Assembly (NCBI GenBank): GCA_023249675.1
Contig: JAHFCE010000005.1
Location: 29,225-93,224, forward strand
DNA from: Elusimicrobiota bacterium
GTDB lineage: Bacteria; Elusimicrobiota; Elusimicrobia; UBA1565; UBA9628
Direction: 5' to 3'
Length of the DNA: 64,000 nt
A program made the translations under genes and the position numbers. Of the stretch, positions 1 to 7,501 are shown one piece after another. The notes beneath the pieces were generated by a model, which worked only from the letters and a program-made list of their open reading frames with translations, was not told where the DNA came from and made no database searches. Positions within the stretch are counted from its first letter, which is position 1. Each line of letters starts with the position of its first letter.

Positions 1-825
1 GCTGCCGGTGAACAGGAGGACGAGGCCATTGTAGAACAGCGCGTGGCCTACGACGGATCTCAGAATCTTGGGCGAGGACTTGCCCAAGAAGGGCATCGCG
101 GCCAGCGGCAGAGCGAGCGCCAAATAGAGGGGAATCTGAATCAGCGAGTGTCCTGCGAGAATCGGCAGGCCGAAGAAGCAGGCCGGGATCAGGGCGATGG
201 CCGTTGCGATCAGTTTTGGCGTCAATGGTGTCTTGGCGGGAGCGCTGGGTCCGGGGGTGATGGGTTCGGTCGACTTCTCCGACAGGGAGTCGTGGCGCGC
301 GAGTTGGCGCGACTCGGACAGGACTCCCCACTTGCCGGCGGCGGGAGCGGACAGGTCAGAACCGGCGTTCAGGGAGGGCACGTTGGTGAGAGCCGCCTCG
401 AGTTTTCGGCCGAGGTCGCTCGCGGAGGCAGGCGCGGCGTCTGTGATCGGGCCCGCGTTCGTGAGTGCTACGGCGCTCGCTTTCGCCGCGGCGGAAACGA
501 CCTTGGCCGGAGCGGTTGGGCGCGCGGCGGAAACTTTAAGGGAGGCGGCTGAGGCCGAGACGCCGGGCGCCGCAGTCGTCGGCGCCGGCGCGGAGGGAGC
601 GCCCAGTCCCGGCATCAGACCCAAAGAGGGCATTAAGGTCGGGATCGCGAACGACGCGCCGCCAAAGCCGACGACGGGGACCGCCGCCGGGCCGGTCGCG
701 GGCGAGGCCGACGCGCCGTGGGCGACGGACTGGGCCGCGGCGTAGGAGTCGGGACCGGGGCAGGCGAGGAGAAGAGAGAGGCAGACGGCGGAGGCGAGGG
801 CGCGGCGCAGCGGGAGATGGTTCAT
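1..825 (-). CDS. Secreted/membrane protein, 3' part outside window
   Basis: The frame stays open from an ATG at 825 to the window edge, giving 275 codons. The protein starts with an N-terminal signal peptide (hydrophobic stretch ending near residue 30, YAAAQ). About 165 residues rich in Ala, Pro, Ser and Val follow, with no recognisable domain. The last 75 residues or so contain at least two hydrophobic helices that look membrane-embedded. No ribosome binding site is visible. Instead a TAAGAT box at 832-837 lies six bases upstream of the ATG, so a leaderless mRNA is likely. The Pro/Ala-rich prefix resembles those at 39527-40516 and 45670-47544. The function cannot be assigned because the C-terminal part is missing. 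Confidence 0.75.
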   Translation of the reverse strand, partial: MNHLPLRRALASAVCLSLLLACPGPDSYAAAQSVAHGASASPATGPAAVPVVGFGGASFAIPTLMPSLGLMPGLGAPSAPAPTTAAPGVSASAASLKVSAARPTAPAKVVSAAAKASAVALTNAGPITDAAPASASDLGRKLEAALTNVPSLNAGSDLSAPAAGKWGVLSESRQLARHDSLSEKSTEPITPGPSAPAKTPLTPKLIATAIALIPACFFGLPILAGHSLIQIPLYLALALPLAAMPFLGKSSPKILRSVVGHALFYNGLVLLFTGS

Positions 826-831
826 GCTCCG

Positions 832-837
832 ATCTTA
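832..837 (-). promoter_or_regulatory. -10 box TAAGAT, leaderless start at 825
   Basis: TAAGAT lies on the minus strand with a 6-base gap to the ATG at 825. No Shine-Dalgarno sequence is present and no clear -35 box is seen. The -35 region would fall beside the palindrome at 856-872. Confidence 0.5.
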
Positions 838-855
838 CGAAAGGGCGTAACCGGA

Positions 856-872
856 ACCAAAGGGCCTTTGGT
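856..872. other. 17-bp palindrome between divergent genes
   Basis: ACCAAAGG, a single G, then CCTTTGGT form a perfect 8-base inverted repeat. It sits between the leftward gene starting at 825 and the pilin gene starting at 972. It is one of several GGNCC-type intergenic palindromes in the window, so a protein binding site is possible. This is inference. Confidence 0.4.
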
Positions 873-971
873 CCCTCAATGGCTGGACAATGGGCCTACC
901 TTTTTTCGACGTTGATTCGCATTGGTCGTTCATAATTGTTACACTAAAAAACAGGGCAACTCAGGAGGACC

Positions 972-1433
972 ATGAATTATCTATCCGGACGGGTTCGTCG
1001 AAATCAGGGTGGTTTCACTCTGATCGAGCTTCTCGTCGTCGTGCTCATTATCGGCATCTTAGCCTCGATCGCGGTTCCTCAGTACTTCAGAGTCGTCGAG
1101 AAGGGTCGCTTTGCTGAGGCGAGCAGTTGTATCGGGGGTCTGAAGACGGCTGCGGAAAACTTTTCCCTCAAGTTTGGGGGAACTTATGGCAGCGCGGCGA
1201 ATCCCATAACCTATGCGAAGCTCGACTCGCAGTGCCCCAACCTGAAATTCTTCAACGCTCCCGTTGTCGCCTCGAACAACCCCTACACTATCTATACAAT
1301 CACCATGGGGCGTAATGCCACTGCCAATGGATCCTATGGGTCATACAATGTCGTGTTTACTTGGCCTCCCCCCGCGGCCGGAGAGTGGAGTTGTAACGGC
1401 GGCATAGGCACCTGTGCTGACCTGTTACCCTGA
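972..1433 (+). CDS. Type IV pilin-like major subunit
   Basis: This is a 153-residue prepilin. It has a short basic leader of about 14 residues, then the prepilin peptidase site G^FTLIELLVV with Glu at position +5. The long hydrophobic N-terminal helix continues to IAVPQY, and a globular domain with four Cys follows (the last two near the C terminus, around WSCNGG and GTCADLL). AGGAGG at 963-968 supports the ATG at 972. Family knowledge: a prepilin peptidase cleaves and methylates the subunit, which then polymerises into a type IV pilus or pseudopilus. The gene is alone here. The assembly genes at 52926-58021 are 50 kb away, so a link between them is only an inference. Confidence 0.9.
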   Translation: MNYLSGRVRRNQGGFTLIELLVVVLIIGILASIAVPQYFRVVEKGRFAEASSCIGGLKTAAENFSLKFGGTYGSAANPITYAKLDSQCPNLKFFNAPVVASNNPYTIYTITMGRNATANGSYGSYNVVFTWPPPAAGEWSCNGGIGTCADLLP

Positions 1434-1485
1434 TGACGAATTGACGGAGGGGCCGGTAGTCGTCTTTTCCCGTCTTTAGAGGGGG

Positions 1486-2745
1486 TCAGCGCCCGGCGGG
1501 AGACCAGTGGGGCGTCGCGCTCGTCCCGGGCACGTCGGCCATCAGGCGGGGCGCTGCGCCGTCGGCGTCCATCACCCAGATCTGGGAGCGATTCCCCCGC
1601 GTCGAGGAGAACGCCAGGAAGCGGCCGTCGGGCGACCAGGCCGGGTCTTCGTTTGAGCCCTCGCCGTGCGTGAGCTGGCGCAGCTGGCCGCCGGTGATGT
1701 CCACGAGGAAGATGTCCATCTTGTCCTTGTTGTGGGCGCGGCCGGCGAAGGCGATCCACTCGCCGGTCGGCGACCAGGCCGGCGCGTCGCACCAGTTAAG
1801 GCCCGTCAGGCGCGTGATCTTCTTCGTCGGGATGTCGAGGACGTGGATCTGCGGGTTTCCCGATCGGTCGGAGACGAAGGCCACTTGGCGCGCATCGGGC
1901 GAGAAGGTCGGTGTGCTGTCGGCGCCAAAGTGGCTCGTCAGGCGCTCGGCGGGGCCGCCCGCGACTTCCTTAAGATAGAGGTTGGGGCTTTTGCCGCGGG
2001 AGAGAGTCATCAAGATTTTCGTCCCATCGGGCGAAAATCCGCCGGCGATGTTGAGGCCCTGTTGGTTCGAGAAGATTCGCGAGTGTCCGGTCTCGAGATC
2101 GAGGAGCCAGAGGTCGGGGTTGCCGTCCTTGTAGCTCGTGTAGACGAGGAAGCGTCCATCGGGCGAGAAGCGCGGCAGCAGCGCAATCGAGCGGTCATCG
2201 GTCAGGCGCGCGAGCGCGTTCCCATCGTAGTCCATCGCCCAGATTTCCTTGTGCCCGGTGCGATTGTTGGCAAATGCGATGCGCGTGCGAGCGATTCCCT
2301 CGCGGCCGGTCGCGGCCTTGACGACGTCATCGGCGATTCGATGGGCGAGAGCCCGCATCCAGGGCGCGTCTTGACGGTAGAAGCGCTCAAAAACGGTTTC
2401 GCGGTCGCCTTCGGCGTTTGCGAGTTTGATGCGGACCGAGACCTTGTCGGCATTTTTTGACGCCTTCGCCGTCAGCCGCCACGTCGCGCCCTTCACGGGC
2501 TCGGCGGCGTTAACCTCGTCCGTCACCTCAAAGCGGCGCGAGAGCATGAGGTCCTGGCGAACGACCTCGCGCAGATCCTTGGCAAGGAGCGCGTCGGCGC
2601 CGACTCTCGGATCCTCGGCTTCGAAAGGCGGCAGGGCCAGTCCCGGGTTGGGTTGGCCGGTCGCGCCTGTCAGCGCCAACTTGATCTCGGTCGAGGCCGA
2701 CGCGGGGATGGCGAGGAGAAGCAGCAGCAGTCCGGACCGGATCAT
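1486..2745 (-). CDS. tolB: TolB, periplasmic Tol-Pal component
   Basis: The 419-residue protein begins with a signal peptide (MIRSGLLLLLLAIPASA). An N-terminal TolB domain of about 150 residues follows. The rest is WD40-like beta-propeller repeats with recurring FSPDG, WSPDG and WSPTG signatures. The ATG at 2745 is chosen because it begins a clean signal peptide and overlaps the cpoB stop by 4 bases. The longer open frame upstream is an artefact inside cpoB. Family role: TolB binds Pal and helps keep the outer membrane attached during division. It is the last gene of a pal-cpoB-tolB run; tolQRA are not in the window. Length is normal for TolB. Confidence 0.93.
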   Translation of the reverse strand: MIRSGLLLLLLAIPASASTEIKLALTGATGQPNPGLALPPFEAEDPRVGADALLAKDLREVVRQDLMLSRRFEVTDEVNAAEPVKGATWRLTAKASKNADKVSVRIKLANAEGDRETVFERFYRQDAPWMRALAHRIADDVVKAATGREGIARTRIAFANNRTGHKEIWAMDYDGNALARLTDDRSIALLPRFSPDGRFLVYTSYKDGNPDLWLLDLETGHSRIFSNQQGLNIAGGFSPDGTKILMTLSRGKSPNLYLKEVAGGPAERLTSHFGADSTPTFSPDARQVAFVSDRSGNPQIHVLDIPTKKITRLTGLNWCDAPAWSPTGEWIAFAGRAHNKDKMDIFLVDITGGQLRQLTHGEGSNEDPAWSPDGRFLAFSSTRGNRSQIWVMDADGAAPRLMADVPGTSATPHWSPAGR

Positions 2746-3524
2746 GGCTTGGGCTTGGCCAGGCGCTTGAGGGCCGCCGCGGCTTCCTTGGCCTCGGCGC
2801 TCTTGGGGAAGTCGGCCTGCACGGATTCGAGGTAGGCGCGGGCCTCGTCGCCGCCCTTTTTGAGATTGATCAACGCGAGCGCGTAGTGCAGGCGCGCGCC
2901 CGGCGTCTGGCCGCTTTTCGGGTACTTGTCGAGCACGAGGGCGAACTGGCGGCCCGCTTTCTCCCATGAACGGAGTCCGTAGTAGGCCAATCCGAGGTCG
3001 TATGTCGCGACATCGAGGAGGTCGCCCTTCGGAAAATCGCGGAGGTACTGCTCAAAGCCCTTCGCGGCCTGCGCGTGATCCCTGGCCTGAAGGCGCTTCT
3101 CGGCGGTGTAGAACACGTCGGTGGCGCCGTTCTCGCGCTTGGCCGCGGCGAGCGCGGCCTTCTGCTCGGCGAGACCTTCGGTCTGGGCTTGACTAATGGT
3201 CTGGCCGAGGGCGGCGACCTTGCCGGAGAGCTGGGCGCCGAGGTCGTCGAGCTTGGCCGAGAGCTTGCTCATGTCGCCCTGCGAGGCCTTCACGGTCTCG
3301 GTGTAGGCGGTCAGCTCCTCGCGGAGCTGCTTGACTGCAACCGAAAGGTCGGCCTGGTTGGCCTGCAGGGAGCCGACCGTCTGCTTGAGTTCCGAAACCT
3401 GGGTCTTTACCTCGTCCGACTGCTGGGAGAGGTCGAGCATGTCCTTCTGCGTGGCGACGCAAGAGGAAAGACAGAGCGTGGCGATCGCGATGCCGCGACC
3501 GCGCCACGCGGCGCGGACGTTCAC
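2742..3524 (-). CDS. cpoB: CpoB/YbgF-like lipoprotein of Tol-Pal
   Basis: This 260-residue protein has a signal peptide ending in a lipobox-like LSSC around residue 22, so a lipoprotein is likely. Residues 30-125 form a coiled coil. After residue 135 come TPR-like repeats typical of YbgF/CpoB (KGFEQYLRDFPKG, GRQFALVLDKYPKSG). The start is GTG and overlaps the pal stop by four bases (GTGA, 3521-3524), so translation is probably coupled. CpoB in other bacteria coordinates outer membrane constriction with peptidoglycan synthesis. The coiled coil followed by TPRs matches the trimeric YbgF layout. The lipid anchor is less usual than a plain signal peptide. Confidence 0.88.
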   Translation of the reverse strand: MNVRAAWRGRGIAIATLCLSSCVATQKDMLDLSQQSDEVKTQVSELKQTVGSLQANQADLSVAVKQLREELTAYTETVKASQGDMSKLSAKLDDLGAQLSGKVAALGQTISQAQTEGLAEQKAALAAAKRENGATDVFYTAEKRLQARDHAQAAKGFEQYLRDFPKGDLLDVATYDLGLAYYGLRSWEKAGRQFALVLDKYPKSGQTPGARLHYALALINLKKGGDEARAYLESVQADFPKSAEAKEAAAALKRLAKPKP

Positions 3525-4069
3525 CGCGCGACGGTGCCGGCTTCGACGCGCACGCCGGTGGCGGCGCGGCGGTTCTTCGACCAGCAGTCCTCGGTCGGCT
3601 CGGCGCAGTCCGGCTTTTCCTTACCGTAGGAAATCGTCGCCACGCGCCGCCCGTCCACTCCGAGGCGGAGGTAGTAGTCGCGGACCTCCTTCGCGCGCTT
3701 TTGGCCGAGCGCCAGGTTGTAGGCCACGGTGCCGCGATCGTCGCAGTGTCCGGCGACGAGAAACTCCAAGCCCTTGCGGCTCTTGATGATCGCCGCGTTC
3801 GCTTTGAGGATGTCGAGCGTCTCGCCGGAGAGCTGGGCGCTGTCGTAGTCGAAGCGCACGGGCTTGATCTCCGGATCCGCCTCGAAGCCGGAGCCGCGCA
3901 GGCTGGCTTCGGTCACCTCGACGCCGGGAGGAAGAGGCAAGGCTTCGGCGCCGTCGGCCGCGGCAACGCCGTCGGCCTTTCCATTTTTGTCGAGAGAAGT
4001 CTTCTTCTGAGGCGTCGTGCAGGCGGCGGCGAATAGGGCGACGAGTGCGAAAGAGAGGAAGTTTTTCAT
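3521..4069 (-). CDS. pal: Pal, peptidoglycan-associated OmpA-like lipoprotein
   Basis: The 182-residue protein has a signal peptide with the lipobox AAAC at residues 14-17, a short linker and an OmpA-C domain. Diagnostic motifs are VRFDYDSAQL, VAGHCDDRGT (peptidoglycan diaminopimelate binding) and NLALGQKRAKEV. The ATG at 4069 gives a normal lipoprotein signal; the longer frame to 4117 does not. No SD is present, but a TATGAT box lies six bases upstream, suggesting a leaderless mRNA that starts the pal-cpoB-tolB operon. A CXXXXXXC-containing tail (DCAEPTEDCW) before the C terminus is common in Pal relatives with two Cys. Confidence 0.93.
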   Translation of the reverse strand: MKNFLSFALVALFAAACTTPQKKTSLDKNGKADGVAAADGAEALPLPPGVEVTEASLRGSGFEADPEIKPVRFDYDSAQLSGETLDILKANAAIIKSRKGLEFLVAGHCDDRGTVAYNLALGQKRAKEVRDYYLRLGVDGRRVATISYGKEKPDCAEPTEDCWSKNRRAATGVRVEAGTVAR

Positions 4070-4075
4070 GCCGCT

Positions 4076-4081
4076 ATCATA
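4076..4081 (-). promoter_or_regulatory. -10 box TATGAT, leaderless start of pal
   Basis: TATGAT on the minus strand is followed by AGCGGC and the pal ATG. No SD and no convincing -35 hexamer is present. Confidence 0.55.
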
Positions 4082-4157
4082 CAAAAAAATCAGATCGACT
4101 CCGGTTCCCGGGCTCATAACTTAGGGAACAAAATCGGGGTCTCGATCGTCTGGTAGT

Positions 4158-4271
4158 ATGGAGATCGCGAAGGTTGACGGGTCGAACAAGGAATTGGTCC
4201 AGCAGATGGAGAAGGTGGGGCAGCGGCTGATGGGGCCGCCGGAGGGGCCGAAGAGAAGGATCGGTTTTTAG
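4158..4271 (+). CDS. Possible 37-residue small ORF
   Basis: An ATG-initiated frame encodes a short, charged, possibly helical peptide (VQQMEKVGQRLM in its middle, basic PKRRIGF end). It fills the gap between pal and gpmA and overlaps the gpmA stop by four bases on the opposite strand. No ribosome binding site or clear promoter is visible and no family is recognised. It may be chance coding in a GC-rich gap. Confidence 0.2.
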   Translation: MEIAKVDGSNKELVQQMEKVGQRLMGPPEGPKRRIGF

Positions 4272-4882
4272 CGTTGCGCGGACGAGGCGGTTTTACCGAC
4301 GACCTCGCCTTTCGGCCCGATGTCGTAATAGAGGGGGCGGCAGGTCTCGATGTTCACAAGCATGATCTGCTCGGGCGTGAGCTGTTCGAGGTCCATGACG
4401 ATCGCGCGCAGGGAGTTGCCGTGCGCCGACACGAGAACATTTTGGCCCGCGGCGGCGGGCTGGATGAATGTCCGGAAATAGGGCAATGTCCGCGCGGCGG
4501 TGTCCTTGAGGCTTTCGCCGTTCGGCGGCTTGATGTCGAAAGAACGCCGCCAGATGTGGACCTGCGCGTCGCCGTACTTCTTTGCGGTTTCCGCTTTATT
4601 GAGTCCCTGCAAATCGCCATAATGCCGTTCATTGAGCGCCGCGTCTTTTTTGACCGGTAGAGCGGCCTGCCCGATTTCTTCCAGGATGATGCCCAAGGTC
4701 TGCTGGGCGCGCATCAGTTCGGAGGTGAAGGCGAGGTCGAAGCGGATGCCCTTGAGCTCCTGACCGGCGCGGTGCGCTTCTTTCTCGCCCAGCGCCGTGA
4801 TCGGAACGTCCACCCAGCCTGTGAAGCGGTTCTCCAGGTTCCATTGCGACTGTCCATGGCGGACGAGAACAAGCTTGCCCAT
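4268..4882 (-). CDS. gpmA: 2,3-bisphosphoglycerate-dependent phosphoglycerate mutase
   Basis: The 204-residue cytosolic enzyme interconverts 3- and 2-phosphoglycerate. The N-terminal LVLVRHGQSQWN contains the phosphoacceptor His. RFTGWVDVPIT, NERHYGDLQGLNK (substrate-binding and acid/base Glu) and SAHGNSLRAIV (second His) are all present and diagnostic of dPGM rather than a general phosphatase of the family. It is a little shorter than the 230-250 residues of E. coli GpmA, mainly at the C terminus, as in many short bacterial dPGMs. The start lies one base past the stop of the receiver gene at 4884, so the two are probably co-transcribed. Confidence 0.93.
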   Translation of the reverse strand: MGKLVLVRHGQSQWNLENRFTGWVDVPITALGEKEAHRAGQELKGIRFDLAFTSELMRAQQTLGIILEEIGQAALPVKKDAALNERHYGDLQGLNKAETAKKYGDAQVHIWRRSFDIKPPNGESLKDTAARTLPYFRTFIQPAAAGQNVLVSAHGNSLRAIVMDLEQLTPEQIMLVNIETCRPLYYDIGPKGEVVGKTASSAQR

Positions 4883-4883
4883 G

Positions 4884-5261
4884 TCAGGCCCTCGGTTCCG
4901 CGAGCATCTCGCGGATGGTGCGGCGGAATTCCTCGAGCTTGACCGGCTTCGGCAGGAAGCGGGCTCCGGCCGAGTCCGACACCTCGCCCATGACCTGCGC
5001 GGGGTCGGCCTCGCCGCTCATGAACAGGATCGGGGTGCTCTTCGTGGCGTTGTTGCGTCGTAGGGACTCGAAGAGGTGGGAGCCGGTGTTGCCCGGCATG
5101 TGGTAGTCGAGGATGATCAGGTCGGGCTTGACCTTGCGGGCCGTCTGCATACCCTCGATGGGCTCGCCGGCCGATGAGACCTCGTGGTTTTCGTGCCGAA
5201 GGATCTCGGTCAGAATGGCGATGATTTCATAGTCATCGTCGATGATGAGGACGCGCGCCAT
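4884..5261 (-). CDS. Single-domain response regulator (CheY-like)
   Basis: This 125-residue protein is a receiver domain with no output domain. The acidic pocket DDD is near residues 8-10, the phosphoacceptor Asp52 sits in LIILDYHMPG, a Ser is in LFMSGEA and the conserved Lys is in LPKPVKLEEF. The start at 5261 is preferred because the longer frame adds an Arg-rich, non-homologous extension. TATCAT six bases before this ATG suggests a leaderless mRNA. It lies between a diguanylate cyclase (5312-6280) and gpmA. A role in relaying phosphate to a partner is plausible, but no histidine kinase is nearby. Confidence 0.88.
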   Translation of the reverse strand: MARVLIIDDDYEIIAILTEILRHENHEVSSAGEPIEGMQTARKVKPDLIILDYHMPGNTGSHLFESLRRNNATKSTPILFMSGEADPAQVMGEVSDSAGARFLPKPVKLEEFRRTIREMLAEPRA

Positions 5262-5267
5262 GCCCGG

Positions 5268-5273
5268 ATGATA
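5268..5273 (-). promoter_or_regulatory. -10 box TATCAT, leaderless receiver gene
   Basis: TATCAT, then CCGGGC, then the ATG at 5261 on the minus strand. There is no SD. Confidence 0.5.
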
Positions 5274-5311
5274 GCGTTTCCCGGCCGAGACTGGAAGAGG
5301 ATAGGCCGAGG

Positions 5312-6280
5312 CTAAACGCGGCGAGAGATGCGGCCCCGCGCGGCGTAGGCGCGGGCGAGGTCGGTGCCGCGGCGGCGCACGCCCGTCTTGCCCGACTTCA
5401 TCTTGAACATCGCGGCGTCGGCTGCGCGCACGAAGTCGGAGGCGTTTCCTGAGGCGGGCAGCTGCGCGACGCCCCAACTCGCGGTGACGCCGTCCTGGGC
5501 GAGCGCCCCGGCGGCTTTGACGATGCGGCGCGCGACGCGCGCGCCCTTGGCGGCGGTCGTGCCCGGCAGAAGCAGGACGAACTCGTCTCCCCCGTAGCGG
5601 AAGCAGAGGTCCACCTCGCGGCGCACGCTGTCGCCGATGGCGGTCGAGAAAGCCTTGAGAATCCGGTCGCCCTCGAGATGCCCGCGCCTGTCGTTGACCT
5701 GCTTGAAGCCGTCGAGGTCGAATACGATCATGGACAGGGGGTCGCCCTGGCGGCGTGCGCGCGCGGCCTCCTCGCGCAGGCGGTCGTGGAAGTGGCGCTG
5801 GTTGTACAGGCCGGTCAGATCATCGGTGCGAGTCATCTCGCGCAGGCGGCGCTCGAGCTCGACGCGGTCGCTGATGTCCTTGGCGATGCCGAGCGTGCCG
5901 ATCACGCGGCCGCGAATGTCCTTGAGCAAGGAGAGGGACATGCTGACGTGGAGCACCCGGTCGCCGGAGGCCTTCACGCGCATCTCGTGGTTGTGCACGC
6001 GCCCGCCCGCGCTCTCGCGCAGGCGCTTCATGAGGCGTTCGGCGGCGGCGCGGCCTTCAACGTAGAAATCGTGGGCGGGACGGCCGGAGGCCTGAGCCGC
6101 GGTGAGGCCGAGCATGGCTTCCGCGCCCGGGGAGAAATAGATGACCCGGCCCGCGATGTCCGTGGTGCAGATCAGGTCGCCGGAGGAGGCCACGATGGCC
6201 TCGAAGTACTCCTTGAGCCGGATGAAGTCGGTCGACAGCGCGATCAGCGGGCCATGGGCTCGCCGAGTGATGAGGGGCAT
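5312..6280 (-). CDS. PAS-GGDEF diguanylate cyclase
   Basis: The 322-residue soluble protein has a PAS domain at about 22-140 (DLICTTDIAGRVIYFSPGAE; the PAC end is GIAKDISDRVELERRL). A signalling helix leads into a GGDEF domain at about 150-310. The active-site GGDEF is intact at 230-234. An RxxD inhibitory site (REVD, 221-224) lies five residues before it, so product inhibition by c-di-GMP is expected. DLTGLYNQRHF marks the domain start. Predicted reaction: two GTP to c-di-GMP, controlled by whatever the PAS domain senses. The start is uncertain: AGGTG lies very close to the ATG. The receiver gene follows about 50 bases downstream. Confidence 0.92.
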   Translation of the reverse strand: MPLITRRAHGPLIALSTDFIRLKEYFEAIVASSGDLICTTDIAGRVIYFSPGAEAMLGLTAAQASGRPAHDFYVEGRAAAERLMKRLRESAGGRVHNHEMRVKASGDRVLHVSMSLSLLKDIRGRVIGTLGIAKDISDRVELERRLREMTRTDDLTGLYNQRHFHDRLREEAARARRQGDPLSMIVFDLDGFKQVNDRRGHLEGDRILKAFSTAIGDSVRREVDLCFRYGGDEFVLLLPGTTAAKGARVARRIVKAAGALAQDGVTASWGVAQLPASGNASDFVRAADAAMFKMKSGKTGVRRRGTDLARAYAARGRISRRV

Positions 6281-6340
6281 ATCACCTATTTAACACGATT
6301 GGAGGGGCGTCAACAGGGGCGTAGGTCCCGACGGGAGAGG

Positions 6341-6353
6341 GGTCCAAGGACCC
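6341..6353. other. GGTCC-AA-GGACC palindrome
   Basis: This short perfect inverted repeat lies between the stop of the MauE-like gene (6357) and the start of the GGDEF gene (6280). It belongs to the set of GGNCC-type intergenic palindromes. It may be an operator or part of an RNA hairpin; no T-run follows it. Confidence 0.35.
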
Positions 6354-6356
6354 AGG

Positions 6357-6806
6357 TTAATCACACCACGTGTCCAGGCTCAAGCGGGCCGGAGCGGATT
6401 TCCAAGAGAGCCAGCACAGCGCGGCCAAGCCGGAGTCAACGAAGAAAGCTTGTCTCGGGGTGAAGTGCATCGCGTCGCCAAAGCAGCCGCAGTTGGGAAG
6501 CTGGATGCCTTTTAGCTGAACCGAAAGAAGCGCGCATAGAAATGCGGCGAATAGAGCTGCGGCCGCGGCCGCGGCCGCGCGCAGGCGCAGGCCGAAGATC
6601 AAGGACCAGCCGAGTAGGAGCTCGACCCACGGTAGGAAGGTCGCGGCGGTCAGGACCATGTCGTGGGGCAGAACGTCGTAGGAGCCGATCACGATCGCGA
6701 ACTCCTCGGATGGGCCGGCCGCCTTGACGGCGCCGGCGTAGACGAGGACCGTGCCTACGAGCACGCGCGCGGCGAAACCTATGGAGGGGGGAATTTTTGA
6801 GCTCAT
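6357..6806 (-). CDS. MauE/DoxX-like membrane protein
   Basis: This 149-residue protein has four predicted membrane helices and the LPNCGCFGD signature typical of MauE-like proteins. The family is linked to disulfide metabolism and methylamine dehydrogenase maturation. The ATG overlaps the stop of the DsbA-like gene by four bases (6803-6806), so the pair is translationally coupled. Inference: the membrane protein may cycle the redox state of the DsbA-like partner through its two Cys of the NCGC motif. No methylamine dehydrogenase genes are present, so a general thiol role is more likely than methylamine use. Confidence 0.8.
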   Translation of the reverse strand: MSSKIPPSIGFAARVLVGTVLVYAGAVKAAGPSEEFAIVIGSYDVLPHDMVLTAATFLPWVELLLGWSLIFGLRLRAAAAAAAALFAAFLCALLSVQLKGIQLPNCGCFGDAMHFTPRQAFFVDSGLAALCWLSWKSAPARLSLDTWCD

Positions 6807-7441
6807 TTCTTCAGCTCCTTCTCGACCCAGGGCGTGCCGCGTTCGGACAGCTGCAGCGCGCCGACGAAGCGTTTGCCGTTGATGAAGAAGGTCGGCGTCG
6901 AGCCGACCCAGGCGTTGAGGGCGTCCTTGGCGTCGGAGTTGACGGCGGCGTTGACGGCGGGGTCTTGGCGGCAGGCGTTCCACGCGAGGGTGTTGAGCCC
7001 GAGCCTCGCCGCGTACGCGGGCAGGCGCTGTTCGGATTTGGCGCTTGCCCACTCGTCCTGATGGTCGTAAAGCTCGTGATGGTACTCCCAAAACTTGCCC
7101 TGTCGGCCCGCGCACTCCGCGGCGATCGCGCCGGCGCGGGCCCAGCGGTGCATGCGCTCAAGCGGGAAGTGCTTGAAGACGAGCCGGACTTTGCCATCGT
7201 AGAGCTTGAGAAGCGCGCGCATCGGGGCCTCGGCGACGCGGCAGGCGGGACACTCGAAATCCGAGAACTCGATGATGGTTACCTTCGCATTTTGGGGGCC
7301 GAGCATGCGGTAATCGGGGGCGTTCGACGAGAAGGGCTTGCGGACGCCGCGTGCGATGCGAACGGAGCCCGCGCTCGTGGCGAGTACGATGATGATAGAA
7401 GCAATCAGACGGGGCAGCCGGTCCATGGCGGAGAGGATCAT
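6803..7441 (-). CDS. DsbA/BdbD-like thiol-disulfide oxidoreductase
   Basis: The 212-residue protein has an N-terminal signal or anchor helix and a thioredoxin fold with a DsbA-like helical insert. The redox site is CPAC (FSDFECPACRVAE) and the cis-Pro loop is GSTPTFFINGKRF. This places it in the DsbA/BdbD/disulfide interchange group acting in the periplasm. The annotated ATG at 7441 directly follows the T-run of the subtilase terminator. An in-frame ATG at 7426 is an equally good start and leaves the signal helix intact. Neither has a clear SD. It is coupled to the MauE-like gene downstream. Confidence 0.85.
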   Translation of the reverse strand: MILSAMDRLPRLIASIIIVLATSAGSVRIARGVRKPFSSNAPDYRMLGPQNAKVTIIEFSDFECPACRVAEAPMRALLKLYDGKVRLVFKHFPLERMHRWARAGAIAAECAGRQGKFWEYHHELYDHQDEWASAKSEQRLPAYAARLGLNTLAWNACRQDPAVNAAVNSDAKDALNAWVGSTPTFFINGKRFVGALQLSERGTPWVEKELKK

Positions 7442-7486
7442 AGAAAATAAAGCTCCCCATTCGCCGTTCAGGCGAATGGGGAGCTT
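7442..7486 (-). terminator. Rho-independent terminator of the subtilase gene
   Basis: A perfect 16-bp inverted repeat (7450-7465 with 7471-7486, five-base loop) lies 16 bases after the subtilase stop. On the minus strand a T-rich run (TTTATTTTCT) follows. It ends immediately before the first candidate start of the DsbA-like gene. Confidence 0.9.
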
Positions 7487-7501
7487 CCTACATAGGTGAC
7501 G

